This document shows, one piece after another, positions 34,809 to 43,309 of a stretch of 64,000 nt of DNA. Position 1 is the stretch's first letter. The number at the start of each line of letters is the position of its first letter. The notes below the pieces were generated by a model. It was not told where the DNA came from. It worked only from the letters and a program-made list of their open reading frames with translations, and searched no databases. Made by a program: the position numbers and the translations under genes. Source of the stretch: Clostridia bacterium (GTDB lineage Bacteria > Bacillota > Clostridia > Oscillospirales > Acutalibacteraceae); the NCBI GenBank assembly GCA_017502085.1, contig JAFVVQ010000059.1:1-64000 (forward strand), given 5' to 3'.

Positions 34809-36533
34809 TCAGTTAAGATTCATTTCTATAAGATTACCGCTCTTGCTGATGCGATAGACCCTTGTGCAATATTGAAGCATACTGGGTCGGTGAGTGGTGA
34901 TTATTCTCGTGCGGTTGGGATACTGCTTCATCATATTCGCAAGAACATTTTCTTCTGTTTCGGCATCGAGCGCACTCGTTGCTTCGTCCATAATGATTAC
35001 GGGAGCATCCCTGAGAAGCGCTCTCGCAATCGAGAATCTCTGCACCTGACCCTCGGAGAAGTTGACTCCCCTTTCTCCGATTTCCGTGTTGATACCTGCC
35101 GGAAGCTTTTCTACGAAGCCCCATGCATCGGCGTTGCGCAAAGCCTCTTCAATCTGCTCATCCGTCGCATCGGGACGGACTACCCTCAGATTGTCGGCAA
35201 TCGTGCCCGAAAAAATTGCGTTGCCCTGAGGCACGTAGGCACAGAATCTTCTCGTGCTTTCAGAAACGGCGATGCTTTGACCGTCAGTTGTTTCCATCGT
35301 AATATCGCCCGAATCGGGACTTATCAGACCGAGTATGAGGCGGAGTATCGTTGTTTTGCCTTCGCCGGAAGGTCCGACAAACGCAATCGTTTCGCCCGGA
35401 CGTGCTTTGAACGAAATCTCCCTGACAACAGGCTCTGTGCCGTCGTCATAAGTATAAGTAAGGTTATCGCAGTTGATGATAATGCCCTTTTCATTTGCCA
35501 TTTCTTCCATTTTTTCAGCCTCGGCACTGTCGGCTCTGACTTCAAGCGGAAGATTAGTGATTTCCATAACTCTGCCTGCGGCGGTAGCAATCGAAATTGC
35601 ACTCGGAAGCAGAGAAACAATCGATGAAAATGAACTTGTAAGCTGACCCGAAACCTGAAGGAAAAGGGTCATTGTGCCGTAGGTTATAACACCTTGCCAG
35701 AGTCTCCAGACGCCCCATCCGTAGCACAGATATGAAACAGCCAGACCGATGAACGACATACAAACCGTCATTGCGATTGAAAAGCGGTCGTGATCGAGCT
35801 TGATTCTTCTGAAAGTCTCGAGCAGGTCACGAAGCTGTGCAACGTAGCGCTTGGTGATATCGAAAGCCTTGATTGTCTGAAGATTCTGAACGGATTCCGA
35901 GCAGTATGAGAGAATTTTGCCGTTCATTTCGCGGCTTTCCTGATTATACTTTCGCATCATTTTTGTTGAGAATTTTGATGAAACCAACAGAAACGGTGCA
36001 CTCAAAAAAGCAAAAATCGCCATAGTCGGGTCATAATAGAGCACCACCGCAAGGCATCCGACAAACTGCGCCGTCTTCGTAAACACACCGGGAATAAACG
36101 TTACGATGCTGTTGGAAACGGTTGCAACGTCGCCTTCAATTCGGTTGATAAGCTCACCCGAATGATATCTGCGGATATCAGACCAGCAGGCAAGCACCAT
36201 ATGCTCATAGACGTCAGCGCGGATGTTGTTGTTGATTTTCGTCGCAACAATACCCGCAACTCTTGAAAGCACGCCTGTTATCACAATCTGAGAAACACCC
36301 AGACCGATTGTTGCGATAGCAGCGTTTACGATAGTATCGTTGTTATGGGTGACAACCGCGTCAATCAGATGCTTGGATGCAACACTCGAGCCGAGGCCCA
36401 TCACAGTGCCGAGCAATCCGACGATAATGTAAAAAACTATCTGCAACTTATATGCCGAGGCATAGCCGAGCAGCCAGCGCCACTCCTTGCCGAGTGAACG
36501 CAGCAACCCAAAATATTCTTTTGGTTTTTTCAT
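34809..36533 (-). CDS. ABC transporter, fused membrane and ATPase domains
   Basis: The 574-residue protein is a half-size exporter: about six membrane segments in residues 1-310, then a nucleotide-binding domain with Walker A GPSGEGKTT, a signature variant FSEGQVQRFSIARAL, Walker B VIIMDEATSALD and the H-loop TTHRPS. No C39 peptidase domain is present, so leader cleavage would need another enzyme, which the S24/S26-type proteins could provide. It lies 15 bases after the BY-kinase gene and before module A, so it is probably the exporter of the peptide products. Confidence 0.9.
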   Translation of the reverse strand: MKKPKEYFGLLRSLGKEWRWLLGYASAYKLQIVFYIIVGLLGTVMGLGSSVASKHLIDAVVTHNNDTIVNAAIATIGLGVSQIVITGVLSRVAGIVATKINNNIRADVYEHMVLACWSDIRRYHSGELINRIEGDVATVSNSIVTFIPGVFTKTAQFVGCLAVVLYYDPTMAIFAFLSAPFLLVSSKFSTKMMRKYNQESREMNGKILSYCSESVQNLQTIKAFDITKRYVAQLRDLLETFRRIKLDHDRFSIAMTVCMSFIGLAVSYLCYGWGVWRLWQGVITYGTMTLFLQVSGQLTSSFSSIVSLLPSAISIATAAGRVMEITNLPLEVRADSAEAEKMEEMANEKGIIINCDNLTYTYDDGTEPVVREISFKARPGETIAFVGPSGEGKTTILRLILGLISPDSGDITMETTDGQSIAVSESTRRFCAYVPQGNAIFSGTIADNLRVVRPDATDEQIEEALRNADAWGFVEKLPAGINTEIGERGVNFSEGQVQRFSIARALLRDAPVIIMDEATSALDAETEENVLANMMKQYPNRTRIITTHRPSMLQYCTRVYRISKSGNLIEMNLN

Positions 36534-36547
36534 TTAACCATCTCTTT

Positions 36548-38020
36548 TCATCCGTCTTTTCGGGCGGATTTTTTGCCGTATCCATAGCCGTATTTACGAG
36601 AATAACTGTAACGGTAATATTTATTGTAGCCGCCGTATTTATAGTAGTTTCCGTAGCCGCCGAGACCGCCGAGTGCACCGTTGAGAATGCATCCCAGAAG
36701 CTTGGTTTCAGTTTCAAGCATACCGTTTATACCCGATCTGATGGTGTTCTGCATAACAGCATCTTGTCTGACGACGTAGATAAGGGCATCCGAAGCGCCC
36801 GCAACAATCGAGGCATCCGAAATAATACCGCAGGGCGGTGTGTCAACAAAAATCAGGTCGTAGCTTTCTCGGAGTTTTGAAAAAATCTTCTTGAGTCCCG
36901 CAGTTCGGATTACGGACTGCAGATTCTTTTCGCTGCCCTTGAAGGAGAGTAAATCAAAGCTGAGCGATTCAATACGATAAACGGCAAAAAGCTCATTTTC
37001 CTTGATCTGAACCATCTCTTTTTCGAGAAGGGATGCTATACCCGAATTACGCAAATCGCAGTCCACGACAAGAACCTTGCTGTTGTTTCTTGCAAATATT
37101 GATGCAAGATTTACCGTTACAACCGATTTGCCTTCTTCGGGAGCAGTGCTTGTGACTGTTATAACCTTTTCGCCGTCGGCAAGTAATTTCTGGACAGAAC
37201 CTCTGATAAGACGCAACGATTCCAGAAAATCGTTACCGATAAGCGGATTTGTCAGAACAATATCGGTATTGATTTTGCGCCTGTATTTTTTAAATACAAC
37301 CTGCGGAAGAACACCGATGCAGTTCTGGTTAAGAACGTTGCGTATATCTTCCTTCGTTCGGATTGTTTTGCGCAGAATCGCATACACCATAATCCAACCC
37401 ACACCGATAACGAATCCGATAAGAGCCGCACGAAGCACCGATGATCGCCACGCAAGCTGATTCGACGGTGTTTTCGGCACGACGGGATCGCTTATCATAA
37501 TCAGTTTTGTTCTGCCGATGATATAGTCTGCAACCGATGAATAGTTGTTGATTACCGAAAGCAGAGTATCATATGTCAGCTGAGGGTCAGAGCCCTGCGA
37601 AGTCAGGGTTATCATATTCGTTTCGGGGATAATACTCGCAGTTACGCTTGCAGGCATCGAACTTACACCGAGTTCCTCGCAGACTCTGGTAAGCAGAATT
37701 CTGTTTGAGATTACGTGCGGAAAAACGCTTGCAAGCTGATTTGCCGTGTCTCGGTTATAGATGAAAGAGTAAGCAGAAACGCCGTTATCACCCTTGAGCA
37801 CCTTGTTTTCGGTCTGCACGGTAAAAGTTGCGCTGACAGTATAAACGGGCGAAAAACGCACGTAGCTTCTGTAAAACTGCAGCCCGCCGAGAATAACGGC
37901 AAGAGCAACCGCAATCCAGCCGAATTTGACGATTCCTCGCCAGATATCGCTTATCAGAATTTTCATTTCAACCGTGGAATCGGCCGATTCCGTTTTTGGT
38001 CTGTTATTATTCATATTCAT
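36548..38020 (-). CDS. Wzz/BY-kinase fusion (tyrosine autokinase), Tyr-rich tail
   Basis: The 490-residue product joins a Wzz-type chain-length domain with two membrane segments (WIAVALAVILGGLQF, ALIGFVIGVGWIMVYAIL) to a cytoplasmic tyrosine kinase. The kinase shows Walker A TSTAPEEGKSVVTVNLA, A' VLVVDCDLRN and B LIFVDTPP. The C-terminus is a dense Tyr cluster (YGNYYKYGGYNKYYRYSYS), the autophosphorylation site typical of such kinases. It controls polysaccharide chain length and export. A paralogue lies immediately upstream. Confidence 0.92.
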   Translation of the reverse strand: MNMNNNRPKTESADSTVEMKILISDIWRGIVKFGWIAVALAVILGGLQFYRSYVRFSPVYTVSATFTVQTENKVLKGDNGVSAYSFIYNRDTANQLASVFPHVISNRILLTRVCEELGVSSMPASVTASIIPETNMITLTSQGSDPQLTYDTLLSVINNYSSVADYIIGRTKLIMISDPVVPKTPSNQLAWRSSVLRAALIGFVIGVGWIMVYAILRKTIRTKEDIRNVLNQNCIGVLPQVVFKKYRRKINTDIVLTNPLIGNDFLESLRLIRGSVQKLLADGEKVITVTSTAPEEGKSVVTVNLASIFARNNSKVLVVDCDLRNSGIASLLEKEMVQIKENELFAVYRIESLSFDLLSFKGSEKNLQSVIRTAGLKKIFSKLRESYDLIFVDTPPCGIISDASIVAGASDALIYVVRQDAVMQNTIRSGINGMLETETKLLGCILNGALGGLGGYGNYYKYGGYNKYYRYSYSRKYGYGYGKKSARKDG

Positions 38021-38035
38021 AACCTGATTTCCGAA

Positions 38036-39502
38036 TTAATCTTCAGTAAAGCCTTCACCCTGAATCTGAGCAGGCTGTCTGGCGTATTTCGAATATCCTT
38101 TATAATAGCCGTTATTATATCCCGTTTCGTCCGAACCGATCTGACCGAAAAGGGTGAATGGCTTATAGACATCATTGAGTATACATCCCTCGAGTGATCC
38201 ACCAACTTCGCTGAACGAAAATATCAAATCGTTGATATCCTGCACGTCAACCTTATCAGTACGTACCACAAGCAAAGCAGCGTCGGAAACCGAAGATACC
38301 GTTACGGCATCTGCGGTAACAGAGGTCGGCGGTGTATCGATGATGACGAAATCCATCTTTTCCCTGAGGATTCCGATCGTTTTTTCAAAGGTATCGCTTG
38401 ATAAAACCTCTTCGGAACTATTGCAACGATTTCTGCTGAAAGCGATGAGCAGACCGCTTTTTCTGTATCTGGAGAAGCTGTATTCACTCAGCGGAATTTT
38501 ATTCTCAAGTACCTCGGAGAAATCGTGACTCAAATCGTCATTAAAATCAAAAATCTTGTGAAGCGACGGCTTATGAAGGTCGAGGTCGACAAGCGCAACC
38601 CTGTAGCCTCTGCTGACAAGTGCAAGTGAAATGTTCGCCGCAACAGTCGATTTGCCTTCGTTTTCGGAAACGCTTGTAATCACAAAAACTTTTTTATCTT
38701 TCTTTTTATTCATATATTCAAGTTTTGTTGCGATTCGCTGATAATCCTCGGTAAAACGCAAGCTTGAATAAGCATCGTTGATGAGCATCGAGCGCTTTTT
38801 ACCCTTCAGCCTTTCCTTGAACGAAAGATGAACTTTTTCGTGGGCAACGGTTGCAATAAGCGACGAATCGATTTTATCGGAAAAGCCCTTTTCTTCTTTG
38901 ACGGTTTCACGCATAAGCGAAAACAAAACGATGAGCGCCGCTTCAAGAAGCATCGCAACGAGAACGATATGGTTGCGGTATCTCATCAAAACGGAGTTCG
39001 ACGGTGAAAACGGCATATGCGGTGCCGAAATAATATCAATAACCGCATCTGTGAAAACCGCATCCGAAATTTCCGGATAAACCTCAAGAACCGAAGTCAG
39101 AAGCCGGAATGCAAGTTCGGGATCCGTTGCTTCAACGGTAAGATTCATCAGGTTTGTTGAGCCGTTGACGTCTGCCTTGATTTTGCCGTCAAAAGTTTTA
39201 AGACCAATGTTTTCGGCAGCACGTTTTTTCATCGAATTCTGCTGAAACACCTTTGTGAAGATAGTAGCCATCTCCATCGACGACGAAAGATTGCTGTAAA
39301 GCCCCGAAGTGCCCCCTTTTGATCGCACAACAAGGATTGCACTGCTCGTATAGGTAGGCGTATATATGCTTTTTTCAACAACCTGAATGCCCATCCACGC
39401 AATGATTGCCGCAAGAATTATTGCCCAGAAATTGCGGACAAGATCTTTGATGAGGCTGTTCCATTCAAAGGTTATCGTAAACCAGGATTTGTTTTTTTTC
39501 AT
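38036..39502 (-). CDS. Wzz/BY-kinase fusion (second paralogue)
   Basis: The 488-residue product has the same layout as its neighbour: membrane segments near residues 21-40 and 172-195, a periplasmic-side Wzz domain, and a kinase with Walker A SVSENEGKSTVAANIS, A' VALVDLDLHKPSLH and B FVIIDTPPTS. Its C-terminus has only scattered Tyr (TGYNNGYYKGYSKY), so it may be a weaker substrate. I start at ATG 39502 with GGAGGAA upstream, not 39523. Tandem kinases suggest a hetero-oligomer. Confidence 0.9.
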   Translation of the reverse strand: MKKNKSWFTITFEWNSLIKDLVRNFWAIILAAIIAWMGIQVVEKSIYTPTYTSSAILVVRSKGGTSGLYSNLSSSMEMATIFTKVFQQNSMKKRAAENIGLKTFDGKIKADVNGSTNLMNLTVEATDPELAFRLLTSVLEVYPEISDAVFTDAVIDIISAPHMPFSPSNSVLMRYRNHIVLVAMLLEAALIVLFSLMRETVKEEKGFSDKIDSSLIATVAHEKVHLSFKERLKGKKRSMLINDAYSSLRFTEDYQRIATKLEYMNKKKDKKVFVITSVSENEGKSTVAANISLALVSRGYRVALVDLDLHKPSLHKIFDFNDDLSHDFSEVLENKIPLSEYSFSRYRKSGLLIAFSRNRCNSSEEVLSSDTFEKTIGILREKMDFVIIDTPPTSVTADAVTVSSVSDAALLVVRTDKVDVQDINDLIFSFSEVGGSLEGCILNDVYKPFTLFGQIGSDETGYNNGYYKGYSKYARQPAQIQGEGFTED

Positions 39503-39506
39503 ACAG

Positions 39507-40328
39507 TTATTCCTCCACAACAACCGTCAGAATCGAATGACCTTCATAGCCTTCGTTCGTGTTGACGTAATAATGGACATTGTAAGTGCCGGGAGTATTT
39601 GTATCAAAGTTTGTGGAAATCATCAGACCGTAGTCCTTCATCAGAACGCCGTTGACAGTAACGTCACCGATATAATCCTCAAACACAGGCTCTTCACCCT
39701 TCTTGATATAAATAAGGCTGTTTTTAAGCTGAATTTCAGGAGCCATTGTTTCATTGCCCTCAACGTGTACCGTGACGTCGAGATAAATCATATGACCCAT
39801 GCTGTTCGATACCTGGAGCGAAACCGTGAAAACACCGACGGTATTCTGTACGTAGTCCGTTGCAACGATGGTAACTCTGTCGCTTATATCACCGTCAATG
39901 CAGTCCCTCGCACCGACAGCCGCCTTGATGTCAAGTGCCTCATCAACCGAATAAACAAGAGCCCGTTTCATATAGAATTCGGGGGGCTTGTAATCGGTAT
40001 AACGCACCGTACGCATCGCCTTTGAAACGTGGTTATCTTCATCCGCAACGGCATATGTAACACTGAAAACACCCGGTTTAATGAACTTTGAGATTGATTC
40101 GACAAGCACTTCGTCGGTTATGTCTCCGTCTTTACCGTCAAAGGCAGAAACTCCCCTGAGCAAGGTTTCCTTGCCGTCTTTTACACTGATTTCGATTTCC
40201 TCCGAATCGAGAGTGATAACGGGCATTGTGTTATCCGTCGTCATTCTGTCTATTACGGAAAAAACAATAAAAGCCACCAGCACCGTCGCAAAAACAACCA
40301 ACGTTATTCTTTGAAGCCATTTCATCAT
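39507..40328 (-). CDS. Membrane-anchored protein with DUF5011-like Ig domains
   Basis: The 273-residue product has one N-terminal membrane segment (ITLVVFATVLVAFIVFSVI) and then about three beta-sandwich repeats of DUF5011/HYR type, with the typical GVSAFDGKDGDITDEV and GARDCIDGDISDRVTIVATDYV. It is predicted to sit outside the membrane. Its place between the PHP phosphatase and the BY-kinases suggests a role in polysaccharide assembly or attachment. AGAGG lies before ATG 40328. Confidence 0.75.
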   Translation of the reverse strand: MMKWLQRITLVVFATVLVAFIVFSVIDRMTTDNTMPVITLDSEEIEISVKDGKETLLRGVSAFDGKDGDITDEVLVESISKFIKPGVFSVTYAVADEDNHVSKAMRTVRYTDYKPPEFYMKRALVYSVDEALDIKAAVGARDCIDGDISDRVTIVATDYVQNTVGVFTVSLQVSNSMGHMIYLDVTVHVEGNETMAPEIQLKNSLIYIKKGEEPVFEDYIGDVTVNGVLMKDYGLMISTNFDTNTPGTYNVHYYVNTNEGYEGHSILTVVVEE

Positions 40329-40343
40329 AATATCGCCTCTTGA

Positions 40344-41066
40344 TCAGATAATTTCATTTTTGATTACCTTCAGCGGATTGATTTTCAGCAGGATATCCGC
40401 ATAGTCGTAAGAATAGTTTTCGCAGATAAATTCGTGTACCGCAGTCATATCCGGGGTGCGTCTGTACTGACTGTGAGCATCGCTTGCGACAAAATCCGCC
40501 TGACCGTTATAAAGAATCCTCTGTGCAGTTTTCGCAATTATACTTCCGAAATAACCTGTCAGACTGCCGCCGTTAACCTGAATAAGCGCACCCGCATTAC
40601 GGAATTTTTCGACCGCTTCCGTATCGCCGATGACACAACTGTATCTCTCGGGGTGAGCAATAATCGGCACGTATCCGTGCGAAACGAGTCTGCCGATTCT
40701 TGAAACAGCAGTTTCTTCGTCGATTCTGAAGTCAAGTTCAACGAGCATATATCTCGAATCGTTGAGGGTTATGAATTCACCTTTTTCGAGATGATCCTCG
40801 AATTTTTTTGAAAGAAAAACTTCCTGACCCTTATAGAGTTCAATAGGTATTCCGCATTCCCTGACCGCTTGCCTGAGCGCCGAAAATCTCGATTCAATAT
40901 CGCTGTTCCAATAGTTATCGAAGGTTGCGGGAATATTGCAATGGGGGGTTGCAATAATCGCTTTTGTACCCGAATCAGCGGCGAGTTTCGCCATTTCAAG
41001 CGAATCGCTCAGATTGCCCGATCCGTCGTCAACGCCGTAGAGAATGTGGCAGTGAATATCAAACAT
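40344..41066 (-). CDS. PHP-type tyrosine phosphatase (CpsB/YwqE family)
   Basis: The 240-residue product is a PHP-fold metal-dependent phosphatase: MFDIHCHILYGVDDGSGN, IIATPHCN, IIAHPERY and FVASDAHSQYRR hold the metal ligands. The family dephosphorylates BY-kinases in Gram-positive capsule operons. Its substrates would be the two kinases encoded downstream in the same operon. GAGAGG precedes ATG 41066. Confidence 0.92.
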   Translation of the reverse strand: MFDIHCHILYGVDDGSGNLSDSLEMAKLAADSGTKAIIATPHCNIPATFDNYWNSDIESRFSALRQAVRECGIPIELYKGQEVFLSKKFEDHLEKGEFITLNDSRYMLVELDFRIDEETAVSRIGRLVSHGYVPIIAHPERYSCVIGDTEAVEKFRNAGALIQVNGGSLTGYFGSIIAKTAQRILYNGQADFVASDAHSQYRRTPDMTAVHEFICENYSYDYADILLKINPLKVIKNEII

Positions 41067-41098
41067 CGCTGTTTCCTCTCTGTTGATTATTTGTTTTA

Positions 41099-42298
41099 TT
41101 ATCCGTAAATGAATTTATTGATTCTTCTCGCCGCATCGTCGATATCAAACGATTTGATCGCCATACCGTTATAGTATTTGTTTACACTTGCATCGGGATA
41201 AGGCACGGTCTGAGATTCCATTGAAACGCTTCTGCCCGCCGCCTTAACGGCAACCGACGATATAACGGATGTCAGTTCACCGATTGAAATATTGGTTTTC
41301 ACCAGAGAAAAAGCAAATTCGGTGAGGTCGTAGATTTCCGCAAGGCTCTTTTCTCTGACAATTTTGTTTGCAAGAAGCTGAATAACGTTTCTCTGACGGC
41401 CTGCGCGGTAATAGTCGCTGTCAATCTTTCTGATACGCATATACTGGAGACATCTGTCGCCGTTCATAAAGTTGGGACCTTCTACAAACGGATATCCTCT
41501 GCCTTCTGAAATTCCGCGAAGATAATCCGCTTCCTTCTTGGTCAGATTTACAGTCAGTCCCCCGGCTCTGTCAATGAAATCCGTTACGCCGTTGAAATCA
41601 ACAACAACGAATCTCTGGATATCAAGGTCAAAAATTTCATTGACTGTATTTATCGCCAAACCAACACCGTCAAAAGAATAGGCGGCATTGATTCTGTTCC
41701 ATCTGTGACCCTCGATAGGCACAAGAGAATCTCGGAGAATCGAGGTCATTTTGATTGAACCCGTTTTTCTGTTATACGAAAGAATAATAATCGAGTCGCT
41801 TCTGCCCCTCTCTCTGGTTACGTCTCTGGAATCCGTACCGAGAATAAGAATATTTTCAATGTCGGGGTCTTTTTTCGGAACTTTGTATATCGGGGTTTTA
41901 CCGTAAACACTGATTGCATTTTCATTTCTGCCGAACGATGCGTTTCTGTCAAATTTTGAGCCGCCCGAAGAACCTTTGCCGGTGCCGCTGTTGCCTCCCT
42001 GATTGATGACGTTGGCAAGGGTGCCGTTTTCGCTCGTAATATCCCTGCCAAGCTCATCTGCACCGATTGTAACGTCGGCCCACTCGGCAGGCTGTGATTC
42101 CGTTTCGGGCTCAACGTATTCGTGGCTTCGTTCAACAATATCGACCTCATGGTAAGCGTTTTTGTTGTAGCTTATGATAAGCGGCAGAAAAACGCCGGTT
42201 GCCGTGCCGATAATAAGCACAAAAGGAATCAGCAGGCACAGTGCTATTATCTTTTTTTTCTTTGAATTATTCTTTGATTTTACAGACTGTTTGCTCAT
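41099..42298 (-). CDS. LytR-CpsA-Psr (LCP) family protein
   Basis: The 399-residue product has a basic cytoplasmic start, one membrane segment (IIALCLLIPFVLIIGTATGVFL), a Gly/Ser-rich linker and an LCP domain from about residue 140: ENILILGTDSRD, GRSDSIIILSYNRKTGSIKM, SILRDSLVPI, RINAAYSFDG and DRCLQYMRIRK, with the conserved Arg and Asp residues. LCP enzymes ligate undecaprenyl-linked glycopolymers to peptidoglycan. It is the first gene of the long operon that runs into the RiPP-like cluster. Confidence 0.93.
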   Translation of the reverse strand: MSKQSVKSKNNSKKKKIIALCLLIPFVLIIGTATGVFLPLIISYNKNAYHEVDIVERSHEYVEPETESQPAEWADVTIGADELGRDITSENGTLANVINQGGNSGTGKGSSGGSKFDRNASFGRNENAISVYGKTPIYKVPKKDPDIENILILGTDSRDVTRERGRSDSIIILSYNRKTGSIKMTSILRDSLVPIEGHRWNRINAAYSFDGVGLAINTVNEIFDLDIQRFVVVDFNGVTDFIDRAGGLTVNLTKKEADYLRGISEGRGYPFVEGPNFMNGDRCLQYMRIRKIDSDYYRAGRQRNVIQLLANKIVREKSLAEIYDLTEFAFSLVKTNISIGELTSVISSVAVKAAGRSVSMESQTVPYPDASVNKYYNGMAIKSFDIDDAARRINKFIYG

Positions 42299-42349
42299 AA
42301 TTTATCCTCCATGCCGCAATCGGCGACACTTTCGCTTATAATCTTTTAT

Positions 42350-42378
42350 ATTTTAACATAGACTATGTAAAATTACAA
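42350..42378 (-). promoter_or_regulatory. Promoter of the LCP/BY-kinase operon with internal palindrome
   Basis: TTGTAA and TAAAAT are 17 bases apart on the minus strand. The spacer holds a perfect 6-1-6 inverted repeat (ACATAG/CTATGT, 42357-42369), a possible operator. Confidence 0.6.
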
Positions 42379-42439
42379 TATATTACACTGTATTTATTTA
42401 ATATTTATTAATTACCAAATTATTCCCGATAAATCACAC

Positions 42440-42479
42440 AAAAAAACGGCCCGTACGTGCCATGCACCGTACAAGCCGT
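42440..42479 (-). terminator. Terminator after the acidic DUF1292-like gene
   Basis: A 12-bp stem with two G-U pairs (42446-42457 with 42468-42479) leads into a run of seven T on the minus strand, 14 bases after the stop. Confidence 0.9.
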
Positions 42480-42493
42480 CAACCGTGATATAT

Positions 42494-42793
42494 TTATTCT
42501 TCTTCGCCGCCGTAAACCGACTCCCACATTTCGTTGATTGCATCGCCGATATCTTCCCATTCCTCTTCGGAATCAATTGTGTCGGGAACAGGCACGCCGC
42601 TTTTCAGCGTACGAAAAGCCTGTACCGCAATAATGCCCTCATCTTCGTCGTATTCGTCATCAAGGCATTCGGTATAAACTGCATATTTCTTTTGCAGTTT
42701 GGTATCTTCCATAATGCAGATGAGTGTGCACTTTTCGATATTGCGGACTTGGCGAATCATTTCTTCGACTGACTCTTTTTCGATATCTGTCAT
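42494..42793 (-). CDS. Small acidic protein, DUF1292-like
   Basis: The 99-residue product is strongly acidic. The layout CTLICIMEDTKLQKKYAVYTECLDDE followed by VPVPDTIDSEEEWEDIGDAI resembles the DUF1292/YrzB family, small cytoplasmic proteins of unknown role. GGGAGG precedes ATG 42793. It ends a minus-strand group that begins with the winged-helix regulator at 48168, though a hairpin and a possible promoter separate it from the gene before. Confidence 0.7.
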   Translation of the reverse strand: MTDIEKESVEEMIRQVRNIEKCTLICIMEDTKLQKKYAVYTECLDDEYDEDEGIIAVQAFRTLKSGVPVPDTIDSEEEWEDIGDAINEMWESVYGGEEE

Positions 42794-42810
42794 AGTTTTC
42801 CTCCCTTCCT

Positions 42811-42859
42811 CTCTCCGGAGCCTCTGTTTGACTTACCCTCTCTGTCAGGCTCCGGAGAG
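42811..42859 (-). other. Long-stem hairpin upstream of the acidic gene
   Basis: A perfect 13-bp stem (42811-42823 with 42847-42859) closes a 23-base loop just before the ribosome site of the 99-residue gene. A possible promoter lies before it (TTGAAG 42930-42925, TATAAT 42906-42901, 18-base spacer), so the hairpin would be in the leader. Confidence 0.55.
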
Positions 42860-42919
42860 GCATCGCATCGGCAAAACTCCACAATTGCCGTATGCGGATC
42901 ATTATATTGTTATATTGAT

Positions 42920-43309
42920 TTATTCTTCAAATGCCGTTCTTTTCTGTACGGGTCTGATAAACCTGGCAATGACGCCGAAAAGTATCTGTTCCATGCTGAA
43001 CAAAACAAAATATACTGTTGCCGCATAAACAATGAACGCGAACAATTCTGTCGCTTCAAAAACAAATCCGCTGTCGACGGCAAGATACGAAAGAGCTGTG
43101 TTTGTGGGAATAAGCGCCACCGATGTGATGACAAACATCCACACGTTTTCATATCCCTTAAAAAGCGGAACAAGCGCAACCTCCAGAAAGATTACCGCAA
43201 CGCAGACAACCAGAACGGGAACGCTGAATGTCAACACGGACACAAGCGATAACACGAAAGGAATCAGCACGGCTGCACAACTGATGATTTTTTTCTCTTT
43301 CAAAAGCAC
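42920..43309 (-). CDS. Small polytopic membrane protein
   Basis: The 129-residue product has about four hydrophobic helices and a basic C-terminus (RPVQKRTAFEE). I take the GTG at 43309, which overlaps the end of the M50 gene by 10 bases with GGGGGT upstream; this implies translational coupling. No family recognised. It probably partners the M50-type membrane protease. Confidence 0.65.
   Translation of the reverse strand: MLLKEKKIISCAAVLIPFVLSLVSVLTFSVPVLVVCVAVIFLEVALVPLFKGYENVWMFVITSVALIPTNTALSYLAVDSGFVFEATELFAFIVYAATVYFVLFSMEQILFGVIARFIRPVQKRTAFEE

Noticed and set aside
34656-35627. 323-codon open frame on the plus strand
   Set aside because: It lies wholly antisense to the peptidase and ABC transporter genes, has no ribosome site and a Cys/His/Arg-rich, non-protein-like translation.
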